NCBI GenBank assembly: GCA_034687125.1 | Contig: JAQGBZ010000058.1 | Location: 181,413 to 245,412, forward strand | Origin: Neelides folsomi | Taxonomy: Eukaryota; Arthropoda; Collembola; Neelipleona; Neelidae | Direction of reading: 5' to 3' | Length of the DNA stretch: 64,000 bases | Shown: positions 1 through 11,938 of the stretch, piece after piece | How the letters are laid out: every line of letters begins with the position of its first letter | How positions within the stretch are numbered: the first letter of the stretch is position 1 | Notes under the pieces: generated by a model | What the model saw: only the letters and a program-made list of their open reading frames with translations | Databases searched by the model: none | Told to the model about the DNA's origin: nothing | Position numbers and translations under genes: made by a program

Positions 1-2305
1 TATTAAATGAACATTTCCAAGTGTCGGAAATCCTCAAGGGCTTTTTATTCCAATTTTCACAACATTTTCCGCCGTGCTAGATAATTATTCAATCTATTCA
101 GTAGGGAACCAAAGAAAACATAAATACAAAAACAAGCGGATTGGAACTTTAAGAATATTATTATTAAACAACTTTAGAAATCTCCCCCTTCCTCGTAAAA
201 CGTGATGCCAATTTTTGGGATATTAAGGTTTATAATAATATTTTATGCCATATAGTATGTATATTAGACATAAAATTAACATGGGTAAAAGGAAAATATC
301 TTTAATGTGGGATCAATTTATAAAGAATCGCCTTATTTAAAATAATATTATTAACATTAGATTATGAGTAGTTTTATCTTATCAAGCTCGTATTTCGTAT
401 TTCATTTGTATAGGATATATATTATATACTTAACTTAATATGCTCAGGTATATTGGTAAATTTTTAAGCATTAGAGTCTTTAAAAGTAATTGGTATTAAG
501 GAGCTGTGAAAGTCAAGAGCCAAAACTTTACAGAACAGCGGCGATGGGCACATATACAAGTGATTTACATGTGTAATTTTCTGTCCTCATCGTGTTTACA
601 AGATATCACATTGTTTACTTTCTTTTCAAATCTTTACCTTCATTACAAACTTTTAACATTTATTGTCATACTGAATGATAGATGAACAAACATTTGATAG
701 TAAGATCAAGTGGTTATTCTTTGCTATTCTTCACATTAAGAAATATCTATATATGCCAAACATATCTATAGCTATGTGTTTAAGACTTGTGTTCACTATT
801 AAAATATAATATGCACATTTTTGTAATAAGTACCAATACGCTTAATTCTTCACTTTGATTACTTTTCTGAAGAGGCGCGGAACATTTTATGGAGGCCAAT
901 GCCCCAAAGGAATGGGTTTTCTATTACCATATAATTATTACGTATTTCATAAATTTTTTAATGGCATCAACAAAGTAGTAATTATCCTTTGTACTAAACG
1001 TTAATCATGTAATTAAAAATCGATCTTCAATTCCCTATCGACCAATGGCTTTCATCTCCCAAATTTCAAGACATTCCTTGAGAAAGTTGAGAATTTTGAG
1101 AAATGATGAATTGGAATTTATTTGAGTAGGAAAATGAGAGAGAACTTAAGGAAAATAAAGGGAATAATAGAAGGAGGTGAAGAGCTATTTTAATAAGAAC
1201 GGTTTCCCTTCTTTGACTTCAAACCAAAAGCATTCAAAGGGAAGTCAGTTGTCATTAACCAAACAGAAACAGTGAAAAGGAGAAGTATATTAAGTAAATT
1301 GGATTTTCTACATATTAAATTACATCCTTTCAACACCTCATCAATCTTATTCAATGAATTGATCGTCTTTCATTCATATCAATACCAAACTGGGAATGCT
1401 TTTCACTTATGAAATCGAACCCTTGAGGACTGGGCTTATTTACTTATTATTACATTCATCATTCATTTTTTATTTTATTCTTCATCCATAAATAAATTTT
1501 GAGGCATTTTCAAGATTGTTGGAAATTCATTTTCCAATCAAACGATTCGAAAACTTAGAAATATTTATATATGTAGTCTATAATTAGATACTATACTTAA
1601 TATTTATACTTATTACATAAATATTAATCTAATTAAATAACAAATTTATAATTGATTATTCTAAGAAATATTTGTTAATGTTAGATTCAATCTTCTATGT
1701 GTTAATAAATATTATTCTAAATATTGGATACCAATTAAGGACCCAGTTAAATAAATAACTTTCCCAGGATAAAAAAAGTAAATTTTCCAGTTGATACCTT
1801 TACCAGGATGATCAGTAAAAGTTCCCAGTATAAAATTGTAACATTGCCAGTCAGTAAAGTAAAATGTCACAGTATGTATTTTATTATAAAATAATAACGT
1901 TTATATACATATCAGGATGATATGATAAGATAAATCACGAGATATACATTGACACGCCTTAATAATATTTTTTAAATCGCATTGAATTCCTGCTAAAAAA
2001 GCTCTGCTTGTTCAATAATTATATAATTCAGTTAATTTTTTAAAATATTAAACATAATGTTTAATTAATTTAATAAAATATTTTTTATTATAACTGCTGG
2101 CAACAATAATTTATTAACTGGTAAAAAATATTTGTTAACTGGTATTTTTTAAATATCATACTGGGAAGATTACATGGAAAAAGTAATCTATTCTGGGATA
2201 GTTATTAGACTGGGAGAATAATATAAACCCATATTAATTTATTACATGTATTCATACCATACATTTTATAATTTCGATTAAAGTTTGGAAATTAAATTTG
2301 TACAG
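1..2305. other. AT-rich intergenic or intronic DNA
   Basis: No exon, RNA gene or transposase fragment could be recognised here. The sequence is AT-rich with short homopolymer runs. If the receptor exon at 2306 belongs to a functional gene, this stretch is its upstream intron: that exon opens mid-codon, so at least one earlier coding exon must exist. I looked for an exon carrying the expected Gly-Pro-x-Cys motif and did not find one, so it probably lies upstream of the window. Confidence 0.5.
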
Positions 2306-5185
2306 CTCCAGTGGCTAGATTATTGAGGTTTTGGAATACTCCGCTTTTGACCGCAGGAGCCATGACGTCCGACTACAATCTCAACAAGACCACCAATGAA
2401 ACTCAATATTTCTTGACGACGAGAACCGGAGTGAGTTTCAAAGACATGACGGGCTTCATACTCGACCTCTTTCAAAAGTGAGTCCCGGAATAATAACATA
2501 AATCCAATTGAGCGAGTTGAAATAGACCGAGTGACCAGACACAACCTTAATCGAGTCACGAGTGTTCGAAACAAATAAGAGAACGATCTATAGATATTGA
2601 GGTGGGAGTCAGCCCATGTTTCCTACTCACCAAATCTCTTTATGATCCCTTGTAATTGAAAAAGTTGAGCTCAGGGACCGACATAAACTTCTCAAACTCA
2701 ACATTAATTAAATTCTTATTTAAAAATGAAGACTTTTTCAAAACTATCGTTATTGCTCAAGGGCCCTTTGTATGATGTGAATACCATTTAGAGGATACTA
2801 ATGGGACATGATTTTATTATTTAAGTTAATATACACTGTTTGTTATACATATATGAAATACCTACCTTGTGCAAATAATCTAAGTATAAATAAATACATG
2901 GATTAAGGGATGCTAATCCATGCTAAAATTTGGTCTAAATTAACATTGTATTAAATATGCGTATTATATCGTATTGGAATAACTAGCTCTATAAGTTTTG
3001 TAGTCTTAAAGTATTGACTATACTTCGAATTGATTTTATGCTCCATCCACAATAATATGGTCTCATATTAAATAGTTACTTGTTGTAAATATTATAATAT
3101 AATAGTTAAAACTTTGAGAAGCAAACTATTTTTGTAAATAGCAAAGTTTTCAAATTATTGGGTATGAAAGAAAAGTTTTCCGTAAGAAAATATTAACCAT
3201 AAGTTGTAAAATTTTGTAACTCAAAGCTTTATATTGTTTATATGAAAATTTAATTAGTTAATTTATTAGCAACTACAAATATCGCATTATTTTGTTTAAC
3301 CCCTTTAACAAATTCTATGGCCTTAACTATCCTACTCTACATCTACAACATTAATAGGGATTAGTTTTTGTCAAAGGTCTATATAGACAATGAAACAGCA
3401 GGCGCACATAAATTAACCCATTAACTAACTCCATATTAAGATATACTACATAATATTATATAGTAAATCTCGAAGCAGTAATCAATTTTATACAAAAATT
3501 CATGAGTAAATTATTAATGGTATTTTTTTTTAAATTATTAAAATTATTATTATTCCACTTTTGTTCATGTTGACTACTTTAGACATACTATTGTAGTACA
3601 TATTTGTAAGCTTGTTACCTATAAGTTATTTAATTACAATAACTTATACACACTCTACATTAAACATGAAATTGGTTAAACAGGCTTTGTAAGTTAATTC
3701 TTTATACCTTGTATCATTTTACAAGAATGTATAATACACTACATATTTAGATACATATCAGTATATTGCTTTTTACAATACTAGTAAACTAGTATATAAT
3801 AAATATACTAAAATATTCGAGTTTGATTAATACAGTGGCACTCGGATACAATGAACTCGGTTATAATGGAATCTCGGTTATAACGAACAGGGGGAACTAC
3901 CCCTGGCATATAGATAGGCCATGTAATGTATTTGACTCTTCTTATAATGAGCTCGGCTATAACGAACAAATAATTATTAGTGCTTCTAACATTTTTTATA
4001 GCGAACTCCCAATCTAGTTACATTTTCATTATTTCAATATGTACTCAAAATATATTCCTCATATGAAAATCTCAATATCTAGACAAAAAGGACTCGTGTA
4101 TCCCTTCAAACAATATTGACAAACAATTTTCATTAAAATGTATTACCTTTATGCCTAATATATGTACCTATATATTCTTTAATCCATATGATTGTAATTG
4201 CCTATCATGAAATTATATACCTCGGCTACAACGAACCTCGGATATAACGAACCAAATTCATTGGTCCCTTCAAGTTCACTGTATCCGAGTTGCACTGTAA
4301 TGTACATAGGTACACATGTGAGCACTTTTGTTTAAGTTTTTCCAGCATTAAAAGGATTGAAAGAGCCATGAGGGGACTTCAAGTTCTTTCGGGCTTTATG
4401 ACTAGAAGAAAGTTTGAAATTGACATTTGACACTTCTTAGAAATTCAACCACTTTTCACATTATTTACACTAAAAGGAATGATTCAAATGTCTATCAAAT
4501 ACCCTTTCAGAATCAATCATATACAAAACTTGAACTCAACATCATTTTAAGATTTTTCTTTTTCATATTATTTTTTAATCTATCTTTTCAAATACAAATA
4601 AATGCAGGCCACTTTTCAAAATTGGAAATTCAATCAATAATTACAAATTTTTATGTACCAAGCAGATATACCTACATACATAATAGTGATAGAAGGATTC
4701 TGAAGTGTTGTTTATTTTGAAATTATTTAAAAAAAGACATAAACGAGTGTTTAATTATTTCAATTTGTCGGTTTAAATATACGTTTACATATAATAAATA
4801 TACTCGATATTTAATATATCAAGATAAAATATCAATAATTCTATGTTGACAAAAACGAAGCGTAAACCACATGGCGATCGACACATTTCGTGTACATGGG
4901 AATATTTAAACGTGCTGAATACATTATTCATTTTATACTTTTTTTATATTTTGACATTGATGTTAATCAAAACTGTTTTTAGATTCGGTTGGCGTAAAGT
5001 GATGTTAATATACGAGAAAGATGGAATGCATGAAGTATCCGGAGAACACACGTGCAAATTTATAATGTCCTCAATGGTTGAAGCATTGAGGGGATTGTCG
5101 TATGGAACATTTGATCTTGAAACAAACAATGTCAACGCATCCATTCAAGAAAACTTGGCAAAAGAACTTGGAACCAAGTATTCAA
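2306..5185 (+). CDS. Partial receptor: two exons of an NPR-type ligand-binding domain
   Basis: Two exons, 2306-2477 and 4983-5185. They join cleanly: exon one ends in phase 2 (AA) before a GTGAGT donor, and exon two starts after a TTTTTAG acceptor and completes a Lys codon. The joined peptide begins A-PVARLLRFWNTPLLTAG, continues through TRTGVSFKDM and FGWRKVMLIYEKDG, and ends GTKYS before a GTAAGT donor (phase 1). Family knowledge: this order (APVAR, W-x-x-P-LLT-x-GA, LTR, GW, LxY) is the N-lobe of natriuretic-peptide-receptor/guanylate-cyclase ectodomains, and it matches exon 2 of the cyclase at 17.7 kb at roughly a third of positions by eye. Asn-x-Thr/Ser glycosylation sequons are present. 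No start codon, earlier exon or later exon (rest of ectodomain, membrane, kinase, cyclase) was recognised between 5.2 and 17.6 kb. It could be a second receptor gene, alternative 5' exons of the downstream gene, or a truncated copy. Confidence 0.75.
3833..4300. mobile_element. pogo/Tigger-like non-autonomous element with TA target sites
   Basis: The two ends are inverted copies: the left begins CAGTGGCACTCGGATACAAT and the right, read on the minus strand, begins CAGTGCAACTCGGATACAGT. Both are flanked by TA. Inside each end, variants of a CTCGG-TATAA-GAAC unit repeat, as in subterminal repeats of pogo-type elements. No transposase is encoded; a 64-codon open frame over the left half only reads through the repeats. 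It sits inside the intron between the two orphan receptor exons. The family name is inferred from the end sequence. Confidence 0.65.
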
Positions 5186-6355
5186 GTAAGTGATCCAAAC
5201 TCCCCTAATTTGATCAATAGATTACTAGAGTACTTATGGACAGCTTTAATTGTCTCTTTTGTTCATTGCCGCTTTTGCAGAATTTGGGGGTATCAGTAAA
5301 TATAAAAATAGCATAGCAAGCATTCACATATAAATATTTTTTATATGTATTTATATTGAAATTTAGGAATCTTCTCTTAAGTTGAAATATTCTTATGATT
5401 ATGCAATAGTGCAATATTAGAATTCTTGGTAATAAAATCGTTTTTGAATGACTATATCTAAGATATTGCTGGTGATGTGTAATACTATACCACATTATTA
5501 AACTGATGGGTTCATAAATGAATATGCCTACTAAACTACCATTAAGTGTGAATATTATATTATTATCATCGAATTTATAATACATATATTTATATTATAT
5601 TCAGGAGTTACAAGATTCTAGGTATTAAGCGTTTATAGAATGACACAATTCATGAGATTGAATATCCAACCCTGGCATTGATTAATGATCTTTAATTAGA
5701 GAGTTTGTATAAACTAAAATAAATGGCTAAAAAGACTTGGGTTATAAATAATTCTTTCATCATCTTCCTCTAGTTTATTAAAGTTTTCAGATTACTTATT
5801 GAGTCCGAAGTTATATTTGTATATTAAGAACAAATCCAATAATAAATTGTTTTCCTGGGATTTTATATTTTAGTCCACGTACATTATGTACGTATCTACA
5901 TATGTAATTACAATGTATTATTTATTTTAGCAAATATTTTGTATACATGTGAATTATTTTATTATATACTTATATGATTGTAGAATGACAAAAGCTTACA
6001 TCTAAAGTATAGGTATTAGGTTTATATTGTACTATGTACATATAATACATAAATACATACCTATATGGTAATACTAGTATATCTTAAATTTATTTTATTG
6101 TATCCTCCAATTTCATATCATGATTCAATTTGAAGTGTATTTATTCACTAAATCTGAGGATTTGATATAACATAAAAGCCTTGCTGCTCTGTAAGTGCCA
6201 ACGATCTTATTGTATAGATGAAATATGACTTCGGGATAAGAACATGAAAAAACTTTTAGGTTTGTTGGTCTATTTTAATCATGCATAAAGACTTCACGTA
6301 GTACAATATTAATATTTTTTGGATTTAAATCACAATTTTTAAACGTGTACTGTGT
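5186..6355. other. Non-coding AT-rich stretch after the orphan exon
   Basis: The homologue of cyclase exon 3 (VVLCAS followed by GEYVFFN) should follow here if the orphan gene continued normally. Nothing matching was seen. The frames are full of stops and the sequence is simple AT-rich DNA with TACATA-type tracts. Confidence 0.45.
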
Positions 6356-6359
6356 ATGT

Positions 6360-6840
6360 ACAGGGTGGGCTTCTAAGTTTTGAGCATTTACAATTGACTC
6401 TAATTTTTATGTTTATGAACGAATATTTATCAAAATTTAATGATACACTCTTTAAATATCATGTTATAAGAGGCTAAATTTTATTTTAAGATTTGGTCTC
6501 CGTTGACCTCAATGCAGCGCAATATCGGAAAATTCGAAATATTTAAGTAGATGAATTTCTATAAATTTCAATGGTAGCAAACGCTTCATTGATTCTTTAA
6601 CTTAACCCAAACGCTATCTGGATCCTGGAATACAATCTCTGAACAATCGCTGATTGCGAATTAAACAATGAAAGTTGAAGCATTTGAGGAAATTCCCTTC
6701 GAAACGCGTAAAATGCATGTAAAGTTGAGTTTTCGCTGTTGCACTGGATTGAGGTCAACAGAGGTTAAGTCATAAAATACAATTTAACTTTCAATAACAT
6801 GTTATATAAAGAACATGCCAGCATAAATTTATGAATATGT
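6360..6840. mobile_element. Non-autonomous element with ~100-bp imperfect inverted repeats
   Basis: The left arm (about 6421-6528) and the minus-strand reading of the right arm (about 6733-6836) share ordered blocks: a GTTGACCTCAAT core with GCAG/CCAG after it, an AATTTTATTTTA/AATTGTATTTTA block, and an ATCATGTTAT/AACATGTTAT block. The left side is preceded by TACAGGGTGG, the usual start of a Tc1/mariner-type terminus. The matching CCACCCTG right end is missing, so the right end looks truncated or diverged. No transposase reading frame is present. Confidence 0.55.
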
Positions 6841-9375
6841 CTAGTTATATAAATATTATATTTTTATTATATAGCATTCTGTGCTGAGACCCGCTATGCG
6901 TTTAATGTCTATTAAAGGGATCTCTCTAAATTGCAATTCCGTTCTGCTCCTTCTTTTGCCATCTATGAGATGGAGAAAATATGAAGTGAAAGTCGCTTTC
7001 ACTTATTTTCCCCATTCCCTGTAAGTGGGAGTCGCAGAGGCAGAAATATTCGCAAAACCACTTTTGCTCTTTTCCACAAAACAGCCTTAAATGATAGAAC
7101 TATTATACAATATTTAAATTATTTTTCATGAATACGTATTTATAAAAGTAAATACCAACACACGTTTATAATAGATTTATTAAATAACTAAAGTACTTGA
7201 GTAAAGTAAAGTGAAAACTAAAATATTAATTAAGACTAAAACTGGTTTGGATCCATTTTACTTAAATGAGGCCACAGCTCCTTTTTCTTTTGGTCAGGCA
7301 CAGCACAATTTAAACGTTTGGGGCTGTATACGATTAGCGTATTTGCAAATGGGGTTGTTCATCAGTTAAGTGTAATTAAAAGATTTTCCTTTATTTTACT
7401 TTACTACTGCATTTATCAAAATTTAATTTGGGATGGTTTTAATTTAGGCATTTGTTGGTTAATTTTGATAGTTTTCCTTGATAATTAATTAATGAATCTG
7501 AGCATTTCACCATATATCAATGCATTGACTTTCATCCGTTCATTAAAACAATTCAATAAACCCTAGAGATCAATTTGCGTAAATTAAACGGAAAGTTTGG
7601 TTGCTTCTAAACCAACAAAACAAAGGGGTTGTTTGACTGAAAGTTTCAACTAAAACAACCTGCAAAATACTACTACACACATTACATAGCTTGTTATACT
7701 TACATTTAATAAGAATATCTAATAAGTTGTTTTGTTGAAATTGATATATTTACAACGTGACTCCTTTAATTAACCACTGAATTTACTTGTAATACATATA
7801 GTAAAATAGATTAATTTAATCGAACTCTTGGATTAAATGTTCATTTTTAAATGCAGAGTGGGCCATTTAATTAAATTTTTAAAAATTAACAAACTATTTC
7901 TTAAGTTTACCATTGAATTTTTGTAAGAATTCACAATAAGTACAAATATAGGTAGTATAATATTGTATTTATATAGATTATTAAACAAGGATATCTATGT
8001 AATATAAATGTTTATACCTTACTTAATTACAAATTCGAGTAAATGGAATGTGTAATTAAATCGAATCGAAATTAAATTTAAATATGCCTCTACTATGTTT
8101 TTGAATAGAAATACTAAAGAATATTGAATAAATTGAACATTCTTAAAGTTCTTCTCAATAAGATTTGGATTGAATGAAAAGTTAAAGTTGAACTTTGGAA
8201 TTATCCAACCTTTTAAGGGAAAGTTCCGCTAGTTTAAAACAAACTTTTACTAGCTAATATTAATATGAAATTGAATGAATGTGTGGAGAGGCTTTCAACA
8301 CATCACGCTAGTATTTAGAGTAAATACTTCATCACGATTTGTGTCATTCGAGTGAAAATCTTTTGAAATCTAAGTCTCCAAAAATTTATTTCTCGTATTT
8401 TTCATCTTAGTATTTTACACCCGTGCACAAATGTTTCCCATATACTCTCATCACTATAAGTGCAACAAGGACATTTGCATCATATATTTCAAGCTTTTAC
8501 AAATGATATGGATGAGGAGCAACGCACTCGTATGCAAATAAGTAAAAATAAGAATATGTGACTATGCCACAAAAGTGTTGTTATATCATATATCGTGAGT
8601 ATTCTTTTATTCTCTTTGCTACGTGTTCAGAGTTCCTAAGTTCTGATTTTCATACAGATATTCTCGTTTTCATTCATAACTCTACTACATTTGCGTATAA
8701 TATATTAAATATATTACACCACGTAAATCACTGATATCCCCAAATCATTCAATTTACTCCTCTTGCCACTTTTAAAACCATTTTACTATTCTAACTTGAA
8801 ATACAACCCAATTTGTCCCAATAATAGTTTGAAAAGATTTCCAAACAAAATTTTTGCCCGATTCGTTCTACAAAATGGCATTCTATAAAATGATACAGAT
8901 ATGGTTTGAATTCAAAATCTAATTTTTTTATTTCTTGAGGGTATAAAAGATAAAGTTAATAACAAGAAGGAAAATGTCGTATCTCTGATAATATTCAAAG
9001 TTTTCAAAGCTTGGCAACATTATTTGGGCATCATGAATGAGTGATAATAGAGTAATAGTAATAACGACGCCTCCCACACATTTTGAATATCCATCCTTAT
9101 TCATAACTTTCCCCATTTAACAAAATGTAATTCTATGCATAAGTTGAAGCGGACTCTGTTCATAATAAATCACTTTTTGAAAAGGTGGAGAAATGAGAAG
9201 CAGATTATTCATTCCTTAATATTGAATTACCATATTAATGCCCGGCATTACAAATCATTACTTTGAGTCTCCCAAGGATGAAAAAAGCGTTTTGAAAGGG
9301 AGAGCCGGGTCAAATGTGAAGTTGTCTAAGGGAATTAATGAACAAACGCATGCGTTTGTTCTCATTCTCCCGAAA
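6841..9375. other. Non-coding stretch, nothing recognised
   Basis: AT-rich DNA without a recognisable exon, transposase or RNA gene. A 62-codon minus-strand frame near 8.9-9.1 kb has no familiar motif, poor codon structure and no splice context, so it is not called. Confidence 0.4.
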
Positions 9376-9411
9376 TTTAAAGGAGAAAGTTGAAGCAGAT
9401 TGAGTCTCAGT
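9376..9411 (+). promoter_or_regulatory. Possible core promoter: TTTAAA box and TCAGT initiator
   Basis: TTTAAA at 9376-9381 lies 33 to 28 bases before the A (9409) of a TCAGT arthropod-type initiator at 9407-9411. That is the canonical TATA-to-start spacing. GC content rises sharply just downstream. It points towards the receptor cyclase on the plus strand. Both motifs occur by chance in AT-rich DNA, so this is a prediction only. Confidence 0.35.
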
Positions 9412-9539
9412 CGGAGTGGGAAACGGCGAGTGTCAAAAGAGAATGAGTCGCTGGTGAGCTCCAGGAAATCTCACGTGTGCGTCTCGAGCCGTCTTACTTC
9501 TCATCACCGACATCGGAACTATAAGTATAAACCTCAAGT
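9409..9539 (+). other. Possible non-coding 5' leader exon
   Basis: Downstream of the initiator there is about 130 bp of GC-richer, low-repeat sequence ending at a consensus donor (CAA followed by GTAAGC, with GT at 9540). This is what a 5' untranslated exon looks like. The first coding exon of the receptor cyclase starts at 17,698 on the same strand and could be its splice partner, leaving an ~8 kb leader intron. The long open frame here (from 9400) has no familiar protein motif and is probably accidental. Confidence 0.3.
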
Positions 9540-9719
9540 AAGCTCCTTAGTTAGGTTTAGGCTTCTTGTCTCATCGGAACGAAGTTTAGAAAACATTGAA
9601 AGCCGGTTGGTAAACACTTTTCTTAATAGCCCAAGGCTTCCAAATCATTCCACTCTCATCCTCTTGCTCAACAACCGCTATCGAATATTCATGTACTTAT
9701 GTACTTAATATGCATACGT

Positions 9720-11857
9720 TAACTATGTACCATTAAGTATACGTATATGTAATACATACATATTATATTATGTACATATGTGATATATTCATATATGAAT
9801 AAGTATTTATACGTATAGGTAATGAAATGGCTTGTGAAAGAACTAAATTTTCTCAATACAATTTTTTATCGTTTAACTCTCGAATCTTGACTTAAGAGAA
9901 CCAGAAGAGATGCAGATGAAGGGAAAAGATTACAGATTTAAGAAATTCAAATTGAGAATTTTTTTGTTTCATTTTATCCATTTAACATAACTATCAGTAA
10001 ATATACAAAATGTATCTGTATACACACTACATATACCTACCATATTTTTATAATAAAATAGAAAATATTATATGAAGGTATATTAAGTAAATGGGAGATT
10101 TGAAGTCTTCCATTTTAGTTCCATTATTTATGTAACTCGTATGTAGGAAAAATGTTTTATTTTTTTTCAAGAATTGCTATAGAAGGATGGAACAGTCCTT
10201 TTATATAAGTAATAGAATATCAAAGTATATAATGTGTTATAATGTAAACATACACCAGGGTATGTATGTTTATGATTGCTATTTAATGTAATTTAGTAAT
10301 GGAGAAGTCTCTGTTTTTGACAGCCTGAAACATGGTTGCATTTTGATGATGAATCGTAGGGAAAAATTAATTTGTTGCCACAAAGAAGATTCATGTAATG
10401 GGGGAAATTGAAAAATTCCTCGAGTCTTTACCAAAATGACTTGAAGGAAAAGGTGAAAGGGAAATGTACACGTGGAATTCCTCCTGTAATGGGAGAGAAT
10501 CTGGAAATTGAATTTGAGCTGTGTCGGATGGAAAATCATAAACCATATTTCCTCTTAATGGGGAAAATATGTGAGAGATCTTTTCCTGGAGGAATAAACT
10601 TCCCACTCATGTTAAGAAACGACTCCCTGATCAATTTTGATATCGAATGTCTCCTTGGTCACCCGCGAGACTAAGGAAATTATATAACCCAGTTATTCTC
10701 TCAGAGAAAGAAAAACATTAGGACCTGACCTGAGTAAAGAGGAGCCATATCAAGTGGATGGTTCCCAATTACAATTTTATCAAGTCCAGTAAGTAAACAA
10801 GAGAAAGTTTAAGGAAAGACGATCCTTCTCATTACTCCCATACATAAGAATGGAGGGATGGAAGTAATTTGAACAAGTAGACACATCCGCTTTGACTCTC
10901 ATATTCCTCGTTAAATAAGCGGATTAACTTTCACGTCCAAATCTCTTGGAGGAAAATAAGAAGCAAATAAGGTGGAGGAGGAAACGATTAGGAATGGATC
11001 ATAATGTGCAAGAAGCTTTGTATATTTTTTGTTTATCTCTTGGTATGGGAGAGATGGGGAAAGACCATTATTCCCCTTTTCATGCAAATCTCATTTTTCA
11101 AAGTGGTGGAATTGAAAGGCCTTCCTTTTAGACCATTTAACTACGATCGCTTATCTTGACCATGGCGTGGAGAAATGGCTCATTTCTTACATGCGTTTTT
11201 GGTCACATGCTTCAATTTCACAATAAATTGATATTTGGCCTATACACAAGCTAATTCGAGTTAAGAAATATTCCTTTATGCCTATCGTTTTTATTCCTAT
11301 CATGCTACTTTTACAAATGCAATAAATAAAATATGTGCATTCGTTGAAACTACCAATGTACTTACACATGTATGCAAGTACATATTTAAGTACATAAATA
11401 TAGCATACTTAAGTATGCATAATTATGGAACATACCATACTAAATACGTAGGTATAGTACTATGTATGTATGTGTTATAGTTATATACATACCTACATAT
11501 TACCTACATGATAGTAAATGTTAATGGCTAATTTACCACATTTACTACCACTACAGATACATACAGATATTTTATATTTAAGCTATTATGTATCTATTAT
11601 AATACCAAAACACGGTACTTCAGGATGTATCCTTATGGATACTTACTATCTAGGATGCATACCTATTAGAGTACTTATGTATTTATGTACATATACCTAT
11701 ATATTATATAGGTACATACATACCTAAATACCATGTTGGAATAATAATGGAGTATATTGTAAATACAGGACCCAATTTATCCCAACTTTATGGAGAAAGC
11801 TAAGTTTGATAATTTAGTGAAGAACGTAATTTAATTACTTAAAGAAACAAATGTCAG
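9720..11857. other. Intergenic/intronic DNA with TACATA-rich tracts
   Basis: Two tracts, around 9715-9830 and 11,340-11,720, are dense in TACATA, GTATAC and CATATG-type words, a simple-sequence class scattered over the whole window. Between them (10.3-11.1 kb) the DNA is purine-rich. Several overlapping frames of 60-90 codons on both strands there show no protein family motif and no consistent splice signals. Nothing else was seen. Confidence 0.4.
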
Positions 11858-11938
11858 CCAAGCCAATTATAAAGAACATTTAAATTTTTGCCGCGATTAT
11901 TTACAAAATAATTTATATGTTCTTTATAATTGGCTTGG
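11858..11938. ncRNA. microRNA-precursor-like hairpin (candidate)
   Basis: An 81-nt fold-back: arms 11858-11889 and 11907-11938 pair over 32 positions with two mismatches, and the outer 22 bp are perfect. The loop is about 17 nt. Arm and loop sizes suit a pre-miRNA, and the stem does not continue outside. The seed does not match any microRNA I can name. Alternatives are a hairpin left by a short inverted duplication or a very small transposable-element relic. The strand cannot be decided from the sequence. Confidence 0.35.

Noticed and set aside
9400-9708. 102-codon plus-strand frame, Ser/Arg-rich
   Set aside because: No family motif, and its best splice donor lies inside it. It reads better as a non-coding leader exon or spacer.
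10279-10674. Three mutually overlapping frames of 71-88 codons on both strands
   Set aside because: They contradict each other, have no recognisable domain and reflect purine-rich DNA with few stops.
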